Positions 1-7,847 of a stretch of 64,000 nt of DNA are shown here, in pieces. The stretch is from Rhodobacter sp. SY28-1 (lineage in GTDB: Bacteria > Pseudomonadota > Alphaproteobacteria > Rhodobacterales > Rhodobacteraceae), in NCBI RefSeq assembly GCF_005222785.1, contig NZ_STGH01000002.1:124001-188000 (forward strand), given 5' to 3'. The notes under the pieces were generated by a model that saw only the letters and a program-made list of their open reading frames with translations, ran no database searches and was not told where the DNA came from. The position numbers and the translations under genes are program-made. Numbering within the stretch: the stretch's first letter is position 1; each line of letters begins with the position of its first letter.

Positions 1-711
1 GCCAAATTCGCCGGAACGGCCGCTTTCTATGTGACCCACCAGTACCAGACGATATTGGCACAGAAGGACATGGTGGCGCTCTTTCCGCCCGACGAGGTGC
101 AGAAGGCCAGCGTCACGTGGTTTGCCGATGACCAGATGACCTATGACCTTGCCAGAACCGTCTTCAGCGATGCTCTGGGCCAGGACGCGCCGATCCTGCT
201 GACCATCGCCACAATCGGCCCGCATGGCGTGCCGAACTACCTGTCGCGGGAGTGCACTGCCGACGCGCAGGCCGTTGCCACCGACGACGTGTTTCTTGCG
301 GCGCACTGCCTGACAAGACTGACGGAACGTCTGGTTGCCGACATTCAGGACATGCACCGCCAGTCAGGTCGACCGAACGAACTGCGGATCATTCTCCAGT
401 CCGACCACCTCAACCATGCACGCCAGCTGCTTCCGGACGATGCCACTCTCAAGGTGAATACGCTGATCCTGATTGGCGGAGCCGAAAGCGGGGTGTCGGT
501 CGCCACGCCCGGCACCATGATGGACGTGTATCCGACCCTGCTGGAATGGCTTGACTTTCCGGCTGTCGGGGGCAAAGCGGGGCTTGGGGTTTCGCTGCTT
601 TCACCCGAGGCCGGAGAGTCTCTTGTCGAGGTCTGGGACCTGCCGGTTCTGGACCGGGTCGTGATGAACAGCATCCCGATGTTCGCGATGCTTTGGGAAG
701 GATCGCACTGA
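1..711 (+). CDS. Sulfatase / alkaline-phosphatase-fold hydrolase, C-terminal part (5' truncated by window)
   Basis: The frame is open from base 1, so the gene begins outside the window; 236 residues of the C-terminal half are visible. The segment 'ILQSDH', followed about 50 residues later by 'MMDVYPTLLEWLDF' and 'GKAGLGVSLL', matches the end of the sulfatase fold, where a metal-binding Asp-His pair is followed by a D-x-x-PTLL segment and a conserved G-x-SL. Members cleave sulfate or phosphate esters or transfer phosphoethanolamine. The substrate cannot be read because the catalytic Cys/Ser/Thr region lies upstream. It ends about 80 bases before ychF on the same strand and is probably unrelated to it in function. 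Confidence 0.6.
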   Translation, partial: AKFAGTAAFYVTHQYQTILAQKDMVALFPPDEVQKASVTWFADDQMTYDLARTVFSDALGQDAPILLTIATIGPHGVPNYLSRECTADAQAVATDDVFLAAHCLTRLTERLVADIQDMHRQSGRPNELRIILQSDHLNHARQLLPDDATLKVNTLILIGGAESGVSVATPGTMMDVYPTLLEWLDFPAVGGKAGLGVSLLSPEAGESLVEVWDLPVLDRVVMNSIPMFAMLWEGSH

Positions 712-794
712 AGTCCGCCCTCTACCTGCGGTATCTTCCTTGATCCCGTTGCGACGCCCCCGTAGAAGGCCCCCTGTCGCCAATGGAGGGTCGC

Positions 795-1892
795 ATGGGT
801 TTCAAGATGGGCATCGTCGGGCTGCCGAACGTGGGCAAGTCGACCCTCTTCAACGCGCTGACCCGCACAGCGGCGGCGCAGGCGGCGAACTTTCCGTTCT
901 GCACCATCGAACCCAACGTGGGCGAGGTGTCGGTCCCGGATGCGCGGTTGGAGAAGCTTGCGGCCATCGCCGGGTCGAAACAGATCATTCCGACGCGGAT
1001 GACCTTCGTGGACATCGCGGGCCTCGTGCGCGGGGCGTCGAAGGGGGAAGGCTTGGGGAACCAGTTCCTGGCCAACATCCGCGAATGCGACGCCATCGCC
1101 CATGTGCTGCGCTGCTTTGAAGATGGCGACATCACTCATGTCGAGGGCCGGATCGACCCGGTGGCCGACGCCGAGACCATCGAGACCGAGCTGATGCTGG
1201 CCGACATGGAATCGATCGAACGCCGCCTGACCGCATTGTCGAAAAAGCTGCGCGGCGGGGATCAGGACACGCTGGACCAGGATCGCCTGCTGCGGGCGGC
1301 GCTGGCTGTGCTGAACGAGGGGCGTCCCGCCCGGACGGTGCAGGTGGCGGCGGATGACCGGAAGCAATGGCGGATGCTGCAGCTGCTGACGGCAAAGCCG
1401 GTCCTGTACGTCTGCAACGTCGAGGAGGCCTCGGCGGCCTCGGGCAACTCCCAATCGGCGCGGGTAGCCGAGATGGCGGCGAAACAGGGCGCGGCCTCGG
1501 TGGTGATCTCGGCCCGGATCGAGGAGGAACTGGCGCAGCTGCCCGAGGATGAGGCGGCGATGTTCCTGGAGGAGATGGGGCTGCACGAGGCGGGGCTGGA
1601 TCGCCTGATCAAGGCGGGCTACGCGCTGCTTGGCTTGCAGACCTATTTCACGGTCGGGCCAAAGGAGGCGCGGGCCTGGACTATCACCAGGGGGACCCTG
1701 GCGCCGCAGGCGGCGGGGGTGATCCACGGGGATTTCGAGAAGGGCTTCATCCGAGCGGAAACCGTGGCCTACGACGACTACATCGCCGGAAACGGCGAGG
1801 CGGGGGCCAAGGAAGCGGGCAAGTTCCGGGTCGAGGGCAAGACCTACGAGGTCAAGGACGGGGACGTGCTGCACTTCCTGTTCAATGCCTGA
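795..1892 (+). CDS. ychF: Redox-regulated ATPase YchF (Obg family)
   Basis: A 365-residue protein, the usual YchF length. The P-loop 'GLPNVGKST' is at residues 9-17, followed by the family signature 'NFPFCTIEPN' near 35-45, a G3 'DIAGLVRGASKGEGLGN' and the 'NVEE' motif that replaces NKxD and gives YchF its ATP preference. The C-terminus carries a TGS-type domain starting around 'TYFTVGPKEARAW'. YchF binds ribosomes and takes part in translation and the oxidative stress response. The ATG at 795 is preferred over the in-frame ATG at 783 because GGAGGG at 785-790 sits just upstream of it and the residues MGFKMGIVG match the normal N-terminus. Confidence 0.95.
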   Translation: MGFKMGIVGLPNVGKSTLFNALTRTAAAQAANFPFCTIEPNVGEVSVPDARLEKLAAIAGSKQIIPTRMTFVDIAGLVRGASKGEGLGNQFLANIRECDAIAHVLRCFEDGDITHVEGRIDPVADAETIETELMLADMESIERRLTALSKKLRGGDQDTLDQDRLLRAALAVLNEGRPARTVQVAADDRKQWRMLQLLTAKPVLYVCNVEEASAASGNSQSARVAEMAAKQGAASVVISARIEEELAQLPEDEAAMFLEEMGLHEAGLDRLIKAGYALLGLQTYFTVGPKEARAWTITRGTLAPQAAGVIHGDFEKGFIRAETVAYDDYIAGNGEAGAKEAGKFRVEGKTYEVKDGDVLHFLFNA

Positions 1893-2002
1893 CCTGTCCA
1901 CGCCGGACAGGTTTTCGGGCTGAATGATTTCAAAGGGTTGGGTGTGGCCGTCAAGGGTTTGGCAAGGGTTGCAGAGTCGGCCTGAAGCCCGATCCTCAAG
2001 CC

Positions 2003-2040
2003 AAAAGAAAAAGGCGGGGGGATTTGCATCCCTCCGCCTT
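2003..2040 (-). terminator. Hairpin terminator, probably bidirectional, between ychF and the cold-shock gene
   Basis: Arms 2011-2021 (AAGGCGGGGGG) and 2030-2040 (CCCTCCGCCTT) form an 11-base stem with one wobble and an 8-base loop. Read on the minus strand the stem is followed by a U-rich run (complement of 2003-2010), as expected for intrinsic termination of the cold-shock gene that ends at 2071. On the plus strand it could also end ychF transcription. Confidence 0.7.
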
Positions 2041-2070
2041 CTTGATTCTGGTCCGGCTGGACCCCGCGGC

Positions 2071-2277
2071 TTACGCCAGAGCGAGGTTCACGGCGGATTC
2101 GCGACCGTTGCGGTCGGCTTCGACGTCATAGGTCACAGCCTGGCCGTCATTCAGCTGGCGGATGCCGGCGCGTTCCAGGGCGGTGATGTGGACGAAAACG
2201 TCCTTCGAGCCGCCTGCCGGAGCGATGAAGCCGAAACCTTTGGTGGCGTTGAACCATTTCACGGTGCCGTTGGCCAT
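2071..2277 (-). CDS. Cold-shock protein, CspA family
   Basis: 68 residues forming a single cold-shock domain: 'MANGTVKWFNATKGFGFI' carries the RNP1 motif KGFGFI and 'DVFVHI' is RNP2. These OB-fold proteins bind single-stranded RNA and DNA and melt RNA secondary structure during cold or growth transitions. The open frame runs upstream to 2631, but the conserved start and domain boundary put the ATG at 2277. More than 200 bases of leader lie between this start and the end of the next minus-strand gene, enough for the long structured 5' leader common in csp mRNAs. A strong hairpin with a T-tract follows the stop. Confidence 0.95.
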   Translation of the reverse strand: MANGTVKWFNATKGFGFIAPAGGSKDVFVHITALERAGIRQLNDGQAVTYDVEADRNGRESAVNLALA

Positions 2278-2497
2278 CGTGATGTCTCCTGTTCTAGTAT
2301 GCCATCCGCGTCGTGCGATGGCCTGGCTCAGTGTCGTCAGAGTCGCAACTGAAGCCGTCAGGAAACAGAAGGTCGAAAGAAGAAGCTTCGCAGGGATCAC
2401 ATAGGCTTTATCCGGCAACAAAGCAACCCGCTTGCCGATTTTGTTTGGCACGGGCGGCGGCGGGGCGCCGGTTGCCCCCCGCCCTGCCCTGCCCCGG

Positions 2498-3115
2498 TCA
2501 GACGCCAGCGGGATTGTCGATCTCGCCGCCCATCTCCTTGATATCCTGATAGCGGTCGCCGATGCGGTGGTGCGGGCGGCCCCCGAGGGAGGCGCCGAGA
2601 GCGACGACCAGCTCGTCATCGCCGGGTGCATCAGGGACGGAGAACTGGACGGTCAGATAGTGCGAACGGCGGCCGGCGTCGTGCTTGTCCATCAGGGGGA
2701 TCTGGATTTGGGTGTTCGCCGGGCCGCGCGTGTTGGTGAAGCCGAGGTAGGTCTTGGCCCCCACCGCCTCGCGGAAGAAGTTGCCGAAGCGCAGGGTGTG
2801 GATGAGCGCCGAGCAATGTTCCAGTTCGCAGGCCGTCCCGCAGAGGGCGGCCTTGCCGTAGGCCTCGATCTTGTCGCCCCCGCCCGCGAGGCGGATCAGG
2901 CGGTCGGTCAGGAGTTTCCCCAGGGCGGGGCCCATGCGCCTGATCTCGGGGGAAAGGTCCTGAACGAAACCGCGGCCATACCAGGGGTTGGTGACCACTG
3001 CGGCGACGGCGATCATCCGCAGGGGCGGCATGCAGGCGCGGCCGCCGTCGGTCACGGTGTCCTCGTCATAGGTCACCAGCTTGCGGAGTTCGGGGAGGGT
3101 TTCGCTGAGCGACAT
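2498..3115 (-). CDS. DUF1185 / 'amino acid synthesis' family protein
   Basis: 205 residues. The sequence ('GRACMPPLRMIAVAAVVTNP', 'GKAALCGTACELEHCSALIH', 'GRRSHYLTVQFSVPDAPGDD') matches the DUF1185 (PF06684) family, whose solved members have a chorismate-mutase/YjgF-like trimeric fold but no proven reaction. It is the last gene of a minus-strand operon behind flavin reductase, hydrolase and RidA, 14 bases after the reductase stop, with an AAGGAAA ribosome site. The repeated association with ring-opening monooxygenase genes suggests it processes a small unstable intermediate, such as an imine, enamine or lactam. That role is inference. Confidence 0.75.
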   Translation of the reverse strand: MSLSETLPELRKLVTYDEDTVTDGGRACMPPLRMIAVAAVVTNPWYGRGFVQDLSPEIRRMGPALGKLLTDRLIRLAGGGDKIEAYGKAALCGTACELEHCSALIHTLRFGNFFREAVGAKTYLGFTNTRGPANTQIQIPLMDKHDAGRRSHYLTVQFSVPDAPGDDELVVALGASLGGRPHHRIGDRYQDIKEMGGEIDNPAGV

Positions 3116-3129
3116 CGGGGTTTCCTTTC

Positions 3130-4032
3130 TCAGGCGCCGAGTTGGCGGACCTGGCCCGTGGTTTCGGTGCCGTGGTAGATCGAGAAGCTGCCGTTACGGT
3201 AGTCCTCGGCATAGCGGTGCAGCAATGCGGCCTCGGCCGGGTTGGCAATGCTGGCGGTGGCAAGGTCGGCCAGAGGCAGGATGCGGTAGCCTTGCGGCAG
3301 GATGCCCGAGACGCTGCCATGGTAGTAGATCGCGTGGCCGCCCGTCGTCCGGTCGTCGAAGGTGGCGTAGACGAAGTCGATCTGCGGGGTCAGGCCTTGG
3401 GCGGTCAGGCTGGCCGTCAGGCTGTCGAGTGTGGGTTTCGGAGCGAGGGGCAGGCTCAGGGCGGCGCCATCGTCCTTCAGGAGCACACCGCCGTTGCAGG
3501 CGAGGACCGCGCCGAGGCGACTGCCCTTGGCGGCCGCGGCGGCTTCGGCGAGGTCTTTCTCGATGCCGATGGAGAAGTAGTTGCCCCGGAAGTAGCCCAA
3601 GGGTTGGCCTTCGGTCGTGACGAAGTGGTCGATGCGGCCGATCAGGATCAGGTGGTCGCCTGCATCGATGATCTGGTGGTTCGCGCAGGTGAACTGGGCG
3701 AGCGAGCCGTCGATGAGCGGCATGTCGGCGGGACCGGGGGTCCAGGTGCATTGGGCGAACTTGTCCGGCGTGCGCGAGGCGAAGAGGCCGGAGACGGCCT
3801 TCTGGTCCTCGGCCAGGATGTTGACGGCGAAATGGGGGGCGGTCGCGAAGACATTGGCGGAGTGGGCGGTCTTGGCGAGGCAGACGAGGAGAAGGGGCGG
3901 GTCGAGCGAGACCGAAGTGAAGCTGTTCGCGGTGAAGCCGCGCGGGGTGCCGTCCGGTTGGCGCGTGGTGACGACGGTGACGCCGGTGGCAAAGGCGCCG
4001 AAGGCGTTGCGCAGGGCTTTGGGGTCAGTCAT
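3130..4032 (-). CDS. Flavin reductase (RutF/DIM6-NTAB family) with a C-terminal extension
   Basis: 300 residues. Residues 1-160 are a classical short-chain flavin reductase ('GVTVVTT', 'GFTANSFTSVSLDPPLLLVC', 'GDHLILIGRI', 'YFRGNYFSI'), which reduces free FMN or FAD with NAD(P)H for a partner monooxygenase. Residues of about 165-300 form an extra domain not found in RutF-sized proteins (about 165 aa); its 'FVYATFDD' and 'ALLHRYAEDYRNGSFSIYHG' segments suggest a Nudix-like or ligand-sensing module, but I cannot assign it. The start overlaps the stop of the upstream hydrolase gene by 4 bases (ATGA), so translation is coupled. The natural partner is the luciferase-like monooxygenase at 6813. Confidence 0.88.
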   Translation of the reverse strand: MTDPKALRNAFGAFATGVTVVTTRQPDGTPRGFTANSFTSVSLDPPLLLVCLAKTAHSANVFATAPHFAVNILAEDQKAVSGLFASRTPDKFAQCTWTPGPADMPLIDGSLAQFTCANHQIIDAGDHLILIGRIDHFVTTEGQPLGYFRGNYFSIGIEKDLAEAAAAAKGSRLGAVLACNGGVLLKDDGAALSLPLAPKPTLDSLTASLTAQGLTPQIDFVYATFDDRTTGGHAIYYHGSVSGILPQGYRILPLADLATASIANPAEAALLHRYAEDYRNGSFSIYHGTETTGQVRQLGA

Positions 4033-4814
4033 CGCAGGACCTCGGTCAGGAAATCGACGACGGGGCGGTTCACGGCCTGGGGCGCCTCGGCGAGCGCCAT
4101 GTGGCGGAGGCCTTTCAGGATGACGAGGCGGGCGCGGGGGATCTCCTCGGCGATTGCGATGCTCATCTCTGGGCCGTTGCCGGTATCCTCATCCCCGGTG
4201 AGGACAAGGGTTGGGACAGTGAGGGGTGTCTGCGGGCCGACGATCTCGTCCACCCCATGCGCGAGGATGCGGTAGAGTTTGACGTAGACCTCGCGCTTGT
4301 TGGCCAGAACCCAGGCGCGGGTCAGGTCCATCAGGTCGGGGCGAGAGGCCTGCGCGGCCTCGGTGTACCAGCGCTGCAGGGCCAGCTCGACGGTGGCTTC
4401 GGGACCGTGCTCCCGTGCCTGTTCGACCCGGAAGAGGATCGCGCCCTGCTGTTTCTCGGTCCGCTTGTGGGCGGAGTGGAGGACGACCAGCGCGGTGGTG
4501 CGGTCGCGGTAGTCCTGCGCGAAGCGGCGGGCGATCATCCCGCCGAGAGAGAAGCCGACGATCGCGGCCTTGTCGATCTGGAGGTGGTCGAGGAGATGGG
4601 CGAGCTGGTCTGACAGGTTCTTGAGGGTGGGGTCACCTGCCGGAGGCGCGGTTTCGCCGTGGCCGATCAGGTCGTAGGTGAGGACGCGGAATTTCTTGAG
4701 GTCCGGCAGCAGCCACTGCCAGACGGCGCGGGTCAGACCAAGGCCGTGGATCAGGACGACCACAGGGGCGTCTTCGAGGCCGGTGAGGTCGTAAGTGGTG
4801 CCGTTGAAGATCAT
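4029..4814 (-). CDS. Alpha/beta-fold hydrolase (RutD / enol-lactonase-like)
   Basis: 261 residues with 'VVLIHGLGLTR' (oxyanion loop) near residue 20, nucleophile elbow 'GFSLGG' near residue 90, an acid in 'LTGDEDTG' and the final His in 'LKGLRHMALAEAP'. The catalytic triad Ser-Asp-His is complete. Such enzymes hydrolyse lactones, esters or carbamates; RutD speeds breakdown of aminoacrylate in pyrimidine catabolism. It overlaps RidA by 4 bases at its start and the flavin reductase by 4 bases at its end, so all three are translationally coupled. Confidence 0.85.
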   Translation of the reverse strand: MIFNGTTYDLTGLEDAPVVVLIHGLGLTRAVWQWLLPDLKKFRVLTYDLIGHGETAPPAGDPTLKNLSDQLAHLLDHLQIDKAAIVGFSLGGMIARRFAQDYRDRTTALVVLHSAHKRTEKQQGAILFRVEQAREHGPEATVELALQRWYTEAAQASRPDLMDLTRAWVLANKREVYVKLYRILAHGVDEIVGPQTPLTVPTLVLTGDEDTGNGPEMSIAIAEEIPRARLVILKGLRHMALAEAPQAVNRPVVDFLTEVLR

Positions 4815-5191
4815 TGCGGGTTCCAGGCGATGACCTCGACCTCGAGGCGGATGTCGACGAGGAAGTCGCTGACGAGGGCGGAGCGGGCCGGGGGATTGGT
4901 CGGGAAATACTCGCCGTAGACCGCGTTGAAGCCGGGGAAATCGGCGCGGTCTTTCAGCCAGACCATGGTTTTGACGACATCCTCGCGGGTGCAGCCTGCT
5001 TGGGCCAACGTCTCGGTGATGCGGTCAAGGCAGGCGCGGGTCTGGTCCTCGATGGTGCCGCTGGTGAGGACCTCGCCCCCCACCATCGGGACTTGGCCGG
5101 TCAGGAAGACGAAGTCGCCCGCGCGGACGGCTTTCGAGAGCGAAAGCTGCCGTCCATTGATGACCAGTGGGCCGCCGATGATTTCTTTCAT
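4811..5191 (-). CDS. RidA family reactive-intermediate deaminase (RutC-like)
   Basis: 126 residues. 'AGDFVFLTGQVP', 'CTREDVVKTMVWLKD', 'FNAVYGEYFP' and 'PARSAL' are the RidA/YjgF pattern, with the conserved Arg of 'PARSAL' that binds the substrate carboxylate. RidA proteins hydrolyse enamines and imines such as 2-aminoacrylate. An open frame extends 31 codons upstream, but GGAGG seven bases before the ATG at 5191 makes that the start. It is the first gene of the minus-strand operon, and its promoter must lie in the 133-base divergent gap. Confidence 0.88.
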   Translation of the reverse strand: MKEIIGGPLVINGRQLSLSKAVRAGDFVFLTGQVPMVGGEVLTSGTIEDQTRACLDRITETLAQAGCTREDVVKTMVWLKDRADFPGFNAVYGEYFPTNPPARSALVSDFLVDIRLEVEVIAWNPQ

Positions 5192-5324
5192 GCGCTCCTC
5201 CATGGGATCGGTGTGCCATCCCCGGATGGGTACGGATTGCGAATTTTCGCCAGACGGTGGCGAATTTTCGGAAACGTGCGGCATTTGCGCGCGGCATCAA
5301 GGGAGAAAGGCCACGGAGGACCGG
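5192..5324. promoter_or_regulatory. Divergent promoter region with 21-base-spaced direct repeats
   Basis: The gap between the RidA and aldehyde dehydrogenase starts holds two copies of GCGAATTTTCG at 5239-5249 and 5260-5270. Start-to-start spacing is 21 bases, two helical turns, the classical spacing of AraC-family half-sites. Each copy is itself an imperfect inverted repeat (CGAA-TT-TTCG). The nearby GlxA/AraC-type gene at 7828-9018 is the obvious candidate binder. No other conspicuous structure was seen in the gap. Confidence 0.5.
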
Positions 5325-6797
5325 ATGGGCGAGTTGAAGCGCTGCCAGATGCTGATCGACGGGGAATGGGTCGGGGCCTCGGATGGGGAGGTGTTCCCGT
5401 CGGTCTCGCCGGTCAATGGCGCTGTCTGGGCCGAGGTGCCGGAGGCGACGTCGGCGGACGTGGACCGGGCGGTGCGGGCAGCGGACCGGGCTTTGGCGGG
5501 GCCCTGGGGGGCGATGACACCCTCGGCCCGGGGCAAGTGCTTGCGGAAGCTGGGGGATTTGCTGGCGGAGGCGTCGGAGGAACTGGGGCGGGCGGAGACG
5601 CTAGATACCGGCAAGATGCTGAAGGAAACGCGCTGGCAGGCCAAGTACATCGCGGAGTTCTTCCACTTCTACGCCGGGGCGGCGGACAAGCTGGCGGGCG
5701 AGGTGCTGCCGATCGACAAGCCGGACCTGCTGGTCTTCACCAACCGCGAACCCTTGGGCGTGGTGGCGGCGGTGGTGCCGTGGAATTCGCAGCTGTTCCT
5801 GTCGGCGGTGAAGCTGGGGCCAGCGCTCGCGGCGGGGAATACGGTGGTTCTGAAGGTGTCGGAACATGCCTCGGTTCCCATGCTGGAGTTCGGAAGGCTG
5901 ATCGAAGCGGCGGGGTTTCCGGCGGGGGTGGTGAACATCGTCAGCGGGCATGGCGAGGTGGGGCGGGTGCTGACCTCGCATCCGCTGGTGGCTCGGGTGT
6001 CGTTCACCGGGGGGCCAGAGACGGCGCGCCATATCGTGCGGAACTCGGCCGCTAATTTCGCGGAAGTGTCGCTGGAACTGGGGGGCAAGTCGCCCTTCGT
6101 GGTGTTCGAGGATGCTGACCTGGAAAGCGCGGTGAATGGCTGCGTGGCGGGGATATTTGGCGCGACAGGGCAAAGCTGCGTGGCGGGGTCTCGGCTGATT
6201 GTGCACGAGGCCGTGGCGGAGGCGTTCCTGGCGCGGCTGGTGGCGGCGGCGCAGGCGATCCGGATTGGCGATCCCTTGGCGGAGGAGACGCAGATGGGGC
6301 CGCTTTGCACCGAGGCGCAGGTGCGGCTGATCGAGACGCAGGTTGCGCTGGCGGTGTCGGAAGGGGCGACGGTTCTGACCGGGGGCAAGCAGCCCGCGCT
6401 GGGGGGGACCTACTATGAGCCGACGATTGTCGACTGCCCCTCCCCCGACCTGACCATCGTGGATACCGAGTTGTTCGGGCCGGTGCTGTCGGTGCTGCGC
6501 TTCAAGGACGAGGCTGAGGCCGTTGCCTTGGCGAACCGCTCTGTACACGGGCTGGCGGCGGGCGTCTTCACGCTGAACGGCGCGCGCCAGATGAGGGTGG
6601 CGAAGGCGATCCGGGCCGGGATCGTCTGGGTCAACACCTACCGCGCGGTGTCGCCGATTGCGGCCTTTGGCGGCGTCAAGGGATCGGGCTACGGGCGCGA
6701 GAGCGGGTTCCAGGCCATGTACGACTACAGCCGGCCCAAGACGATCTGGGTCAACACCTCATCCGAGCCCATCGCCAACCCCTTCGTGATGCGCTGA
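5325..6797 (+). CDS. NAD(P)-dependent aldehyde dehydrogenase
   Basis: 490 residues, a complete ALDH. Visible are 'VVPWNSQLF' (cofactor-binding loop), 'FTGGPETARHI', the general base Glu in 'ELGGKSPFVVFEDAD' and the catalytic Cys in 'GATGQSCVAGSRLIV', then 'ELFGPVLSVLRF'. The frame is open far upstream, but GGAGGA at 5315-5320 and the family N-terminus place the start at 5325. It is the first gene of the plus-strand arm, 15 bases before the monooxygenase. In this setting it probably oxidises the aldehyde or semialdehyde released after ring opening; the exact substrate is unknown. Confidence 0.92.
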   Translation: MGELKRCQMLIDGEWVGASDGEVFPSVSPVNGAVWAEVPEATSADVDRAVRAADRALAGPWGAMTPSARGKCLRKLGDLLAEASEELGRAETLDTGKMLKETRWQAKYIAEFFHFYAGAADKLAGEVLPIDKPDLLVFTNREPLGVVAAVVPWNSQLFLSAVKLGPALAAGNTVVLKVSEHASVPMLEFGRLIEAAGFPAGVVNIVSGHGEVGRVLTSHPLVARVSFTGGPETARHIVRNSAANFAEVSLELGGKSPFVVFEDADLESAVNGCVAGIFGATGQSCVAGSRLIVHEAVAEAFLARLVAAAQAIRIGDPLAEETQMGPLCTEAQVRLIETQVALAVSEGATVLTGGKQPALGGTYYEPTIVDCPSPDLTIVDTELFGPVLSVLRFKDEAEAVALANRSVHGLAAGVFTLNGARQMRVAKAIRAGIVWVNTYRAVSPIAAFGGVKGSGYGRESGFQAMYDYSRPKTIWVNTSSEPIANPFVMR

Positions 6798-6812
6798 ACC
6801 AGGGAGACTGAA

Positions 6813-7847
6813 ATGAAATTTCATCTGGCGATCAACATGGAGCGGATCGACGATACGCTTGCCATGAAGGACGTGGCCAAGCACACGCTCGAAATGGTGC
6901 AGATGGCCGACGCGGGCGGGTTCCGCATTGCCTGGGCGGCGGAGCATCACGCGCTGGAGATGACCATCGCGCCGAACCCGTTTTCCATCCTGACCTGGTG
7001 GGCGGAGCATACCAATGACATCCGTCTCGGGACGGCGGTGATCGCCGCCCCCTACTGGCACCCGATCAAGGTGGCGGGGGAGGCGGCTTTCGTCGACCTG
7101 ATCTCGGGCGGGCGGCTGGAGTTCGGCATCGGCTCGGGTGCCTACCAGCGCGAGTTCGACCGGATGCGGCCGGGGCTGAAGCAGACCGACGCCTGGCGCT
7201 ACATGCAGGAAATGCTGCCGGTGATCCGGGAGCTGTGGAAGGGCGACTACGCGCATGAGGGGGAGCACTGGTCGTTCCCGGCCTCCACCTCGGTGCCGAA
7301 GCCGGTGCAGGCCGAGGTCCCGGTCTGGGTCGCGGCGCGGGCACCGATCACCTATGACTATGCGGTCAAGCATGGCTGCAACATTCAGTCCTGGCCGCTG
7401 ACGCGGGATATGGGTGAGGCGCAGCTTTACATGGACCGGATGGCCGAGGCGCTGGCGAACAATCCCGGCAAGAAGCGGCCCGTGATGGCGATGATGCGGC
7501 ACACGGCGCTGTATGACCGGAAGGAGGACTGGATGGTCCCGGTCCGGGCAGCGCAGCGTCAGCTGTCGCAGTTCGAGAACCTGTTCAAGAACATGGGCGA
7601 TGTCGAGAACGGTTTCCCGAAGTCGATCCCCTTCGATCAGCTGGGCAACCGGGCGGAGTATGACCCGGAGATGCTGAGCCGGAACCTGATGTTCGGGACG
7701 CCCGACGAAGTGATCGCCAAGCTGAAGCAGTACGAAGCCATCGGGGTGGACGAGTTCATCTACTACGCGTCGCTTGGTCTTGGGCTGGCCGAGCAGAAGC
7801 GGTCGCTGGAGCTGTTCTGCAAGGAGGTCATTCCGGCGTTCTCGTGA
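6813..7847 (+). CDS. LLM class (luciferase-like) flavin-dependent monooxygenase
   Basis: 344 residues with the bacterial-luciferase TIM-barrel pattern: 'ADAGGFRIAWAAEHHALE', 'LGTAVIAAPYWHPIKVAGE', 'GGRLEFGIGSGAYQREFDR', 'VPVWVAARAP' and a C-terminal 'FGTPDEVIAKLKQYEAIGVD'. These enzymes use reduced FMN from a separate reductase, here encoded at 3130-4032, to insert oxygen, often opening N-heterocyclic rings (RutA on uracil, PyrA on pyridine). GGGAG lies 7-8 bases before the ATG. Its last 20 bases overlap the 3' end of the convergent regulator gene. The substrate is not identifiable from sequence. Confidence 0.9.
   Translation: MKFHLAINMERIDDTLAMKDVAKHTLEMVQMADAGGFRIAWAAEHHALEMTIAPNPFSILTWWAEHTNDIRLGTAVIAAPYWHPIKVAGEAAFVDLISGGRLEFGIGSGAYQREFDRMRPGLKQTDAWRYMQEMLPVIRELWKGDYAHEGEHWSFPASTSVPKPVQAEVPVWVAARAPITYDYAVKHGCNIQSWPLTRDMGEAQLYMDRMAEALANNPGKKRPVMAMMRHTALYDRKEDWMVPVRAAQRQLSQFENLFKNMGDVENGFPKSIPFDQLGNRAEYDPEMLSRNLMFGTPDEVIAKLKQYEAIGVDEFIYYASLGLGLAEQKRSLELFCKEVIPAFS

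Noticed and set aside
345-1901. 518-codon minus-strand open frame opposite ychF
   Set aside because: Arg/Gln/His-rich antisense shadow of the ychF gene with no recognisable motif.
2278-2497. A small gene in the gap upstream of the cold-shock gene
   Set aside because: Open frames there are short, overlap the leader, and have no ribosome site or codon pattern; the region is better read as the cold-shock gene's promoter and leader.
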